From Hydractinia symbiolongicarpus (Eukaryota > Cnidaria > Hydrozoa > Anthoathecata > Hydractiniidae): 64,000 nucleotides of DNA. Below are positions 61,801 through 64,000 of the stretch, in pieces. The translations under genes were made by a program, and so were the position numbers. How positions within the stretch are numbered: position 1 is the first letter of the stretch; each line of letters starts with the position of its first letter. The notes under the pieces are model-generated. The model had not been told where the DNA came from. It made no database searches and saw nothing but the letters and a program-made list of their open reading frames with translations. The stretch spans positions 19,309,851 through 19,373,850 of the forward strand of contig NC_079877.1 of assembly GCF_029227915.1 (NCBI RefSeq), in the 5' to 3' direction.

Positions 61801-64000
61801 GGCCTTTATTAGGCGGCAAGAGGCCATATTACGGCTTTTAGAAGGCTTTGCACGTAGTTGACGGTGATATAAGGGTATGGCGCCAGGGAAAATGACTTTG
61901 GACGTTGTAGTCCTTTGAGACAGAGAGAACTAGACCAATGGTACCATGCGCAAACTCGTGGAAATACGTGATTTTCGTGTAAGGCCTTAGTTAGGCTGCA
62001 AAATGCCATACTACGGCTTGTCGAAGGCTATGCACGCAATTGCCGGTGATATAAGAGCATGGCGTTATGGAAAACGACTTGGGACGTTGTAGTCCATTAA
62101 GACTGCAAGGACTAGACCAATGGCAAGTTGCGCGAACACGTGGAACAACGTAATTCACGTGTAAGGCCTTAATTATGTCGTAAAAGACCATATTACGGCC
62201 TTTAGAAGGCCATGCACGTAGTGGACGATGATAAAAGGCCATGGCGCCAAGGAAAACAACTTGGCACGTTGCAGTCCATTGAGAATGAAAGGACCAGACC
62301 AATGATACAATGCGCAGGCCTCTGGAAGTACTTGATTTCGTGTAAGGCTTTTATTAGGCGGCAAGAGGCCATAGTACGGCTTTTAGAAGGCTATGCACAT
62401 ATTTGACGGTGATAAAAGGCCATGCCGTGAAGGAAAACGAATTGGCACGTTGCAGTCCATTGAGAATGAAAGGACTAGACCAATGATACCATGCGCAGGC
62501 TTGTGGAACCACGTAATTTACGTGTAAGGCCTTTATTAGGCCGCAAAGCCATATTACCGCTTTTAGAGGGCCATGCACGTAGTTGACGGTGATATAAGGC
62601 CATGACGCCAAGGAAACCGACTTGGAACGTTGTAGTCCATTGAGACTGAAAGGTCTAGACCAATGATACCATGAGCAGGCTCGTGGAACTAAGTGATTAA
62701 CGTGTAAGGCCTTTATTAGGCGGCAAGAGGCCATAGTACGGCTTTTAGAAGGCTATGCACGTAGTTGACGGTGATATAAGGGTATGGCGCCTGGGAAAAT
62801 GACTTTGGACGTTGTAGTTCTTTGAGACAGAGAGAACTAGACCAATGGTACCATGCGCAAACTCGTGGAAATACGTGATTTTCGCGTAAGGCCTTTATTA
62901 GGCGGCAAAAAGCCATATTACTGCTTTTAGAAGGTTATGCACGTAGTTGACGGTGATATAAGGCCATGACGCAAAGGAAAACGACTTGGCACGTTGCAGT
63001 CCATTCAGACTGCAAAGACTAGAGCCATGGCAACCTGTGTGGACACGTCGAACCTCGTAATTTAAGTGTAGGGCCTTTATTAGGCCGCAAAAACACATAT
63101 TACGACTTTTAGAAGGCTATGCACGTAGTTGATGGTGATACAAGGCCATGACGCCAAGGAAACCGACTTGGAACGTTGTAGTCCATTGAGACTGAAAGGT
63201 CTAGACCAGTGATACCATGAGCAGTCTCGTGGAACTAAGTGATTAACGTGTAAGGCCTTTATTAGGCGGCAAGAGGCCATAGTACGGCTTTTAGAAGGCT
63301 ATGCACGCAATTGCCGGTGATATAAGAGCATGGCGTCAAGGAAAACGAATTGGCACGTTGCAGTCCATTGAGAATGAAAGGACTAGACCAATGATACCAT
63401 GCGCAGGCTTTTGGAACCACGTAATTCACGTGTAAGGCCTTTATTAGGCCGCAAAAGCCAAATTACGGCTTTTAGAAGGGTATCCACATAGTTAAGGGTG
63501 ATATAAAGGCATGGCGACATGGAAAACGACTTGGGACGTTGTAGATCATTATGACTGCAAGGACTAAACCCATGGCAACCTGTGCAGACCCGTGCAACGA
63601 CGTATGTTATGTGTAGGGCCTTAATTATTTCGTAAAAGACCATATTACTGCTTTTAGAAGGTTATGCACGTAGTTGACGGTGATATAAGGGTATGGCGCC
63701 AGGGAAAATGACTTTGGACGTTGTAGTCCTTTGAGACAGAGAGTACTAGACCAATGGTACCATGCGCAAACTCGTGGAAATACGTGATTTTCGCGTAAGG
63801 CCTTTATTAGGCGGCAAAAAGCCATATTACTGCTTTTAGAAGGCTATGCACGTAGTTGACGGTGATATAAGGCCATGACGCCAAGGAAAACGACTTGGCA
63901 CGTTGCAGTCCATTCAGACTGCAAAGACTAGAGCCATGGCAACCTGTGTGGACACGTGGAACCTTGTAATTTAAGTGTAGGGCCTTTATTAGGCCGCAAA
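55874..64000. repeat. Large array duplication, copy C' (runs off the window)
   Basis: Partner of about 40090-48581, truncated by the window end. It differs by whole-monomer gains and losses and sparse substitutions, for example GGCGCCATGG for GGCGCCAGGG near 60250. Confidence 0.85.

Larger units (their letters stand above)
25498..64000. repeat. 182-bp satellite array, block 5
   Basis: About 38.5 kb of uninterrupted satellite continuing past the window end. Internal order is a patchwork of higher-order repeats (8, 11, 19 and more monomers) listed separately. Small scars mark monomers, such as a 9-bp loss at about 45214 (AACAACTTCAGTCC for AACAACTTGGCACGTTGCAGTCC), shared with the duplicated copy near 60634. 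No gene, RNA gene or transposon was recognised. Confidence 0.96.

Noticed and set aside
1-64000. CRISPR-like regular repeats or a CENP-B box in the satellite
   Set aside because: The whole monomer repeats, with no repeat-spacer pattern. I did not see the TTCGnnnnAnnCGGG core in the monomers I inspected, although I could not scan every copy.

Overview
This is eukaryotic, non-genic heterochromatin. About 55 kb of the 64 kb is one tandem satellite with a 181-182 bp monomer, roughly 300 copies, all in the same orientation. Three transposon insertions and a tiny telomere-repeat patch interrupt it. TTAGGG/CCCTAA repeats, GT-AG introns, a TTAA-targeted element, a LINE remnant and AT-rich transposon DNA fit an animal genome. 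A cnidarian-like invertebrate is my best guess, at low confidence. The array could be a centromeric or pericentromeric block, but the sequence alone cannot show that.

Layout: 1-4436 satellite in higher-order units of 9-10 monomers; 4437-5177 a 741-bp non-autonomous TTAA element; 5178-7539 satellite; 7540-14832 a 7,293-bp DNA transposon with 27-bp perfect terminal inverted repeats and an AT target duplication; 14833-24400 satellite; 24401-24430 head-to-head telomere repeats; 24431-24755 satellite; 24756-25497 second copy of the small element; 25498-64000 uninterrupted satellite.

The array is built at several scales. Monomers differ from neighbours but recur almost unchanged at fixed distances: 1,634/1,816 bp (9/10 monomers), 1,449 bp (8), 1,993 bp (11) and 3,446 bp (19). 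Above that are two large duplications. About 0.4-20.07 kb corresponds to about 20.43-33.64 kb, and about 40.1-48.6 kb corresponds to 55.9 kb to the window end. The first pair shares the small TTAA element at the same target, so that insertion predates the duplication. The second copy lacks the 7.3-kb transposon and gives its empty site exactly.

The only credible protein gene is inside the large transposon, on the minus strand, from 14325 to 8502. I could join ten exons through nine GT-AG introns with matching phases, giving about 1,243 residues. One frame break, at an A6 run in exon 8 (10526-10531), interrupts it. The product looks like a transposase, but I cannot assign it to a named superfamily. 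A LINE C-terminal fragment lies inside its last intron. No rRNA, tRNA, CRISPR array or cellular gene was seen.
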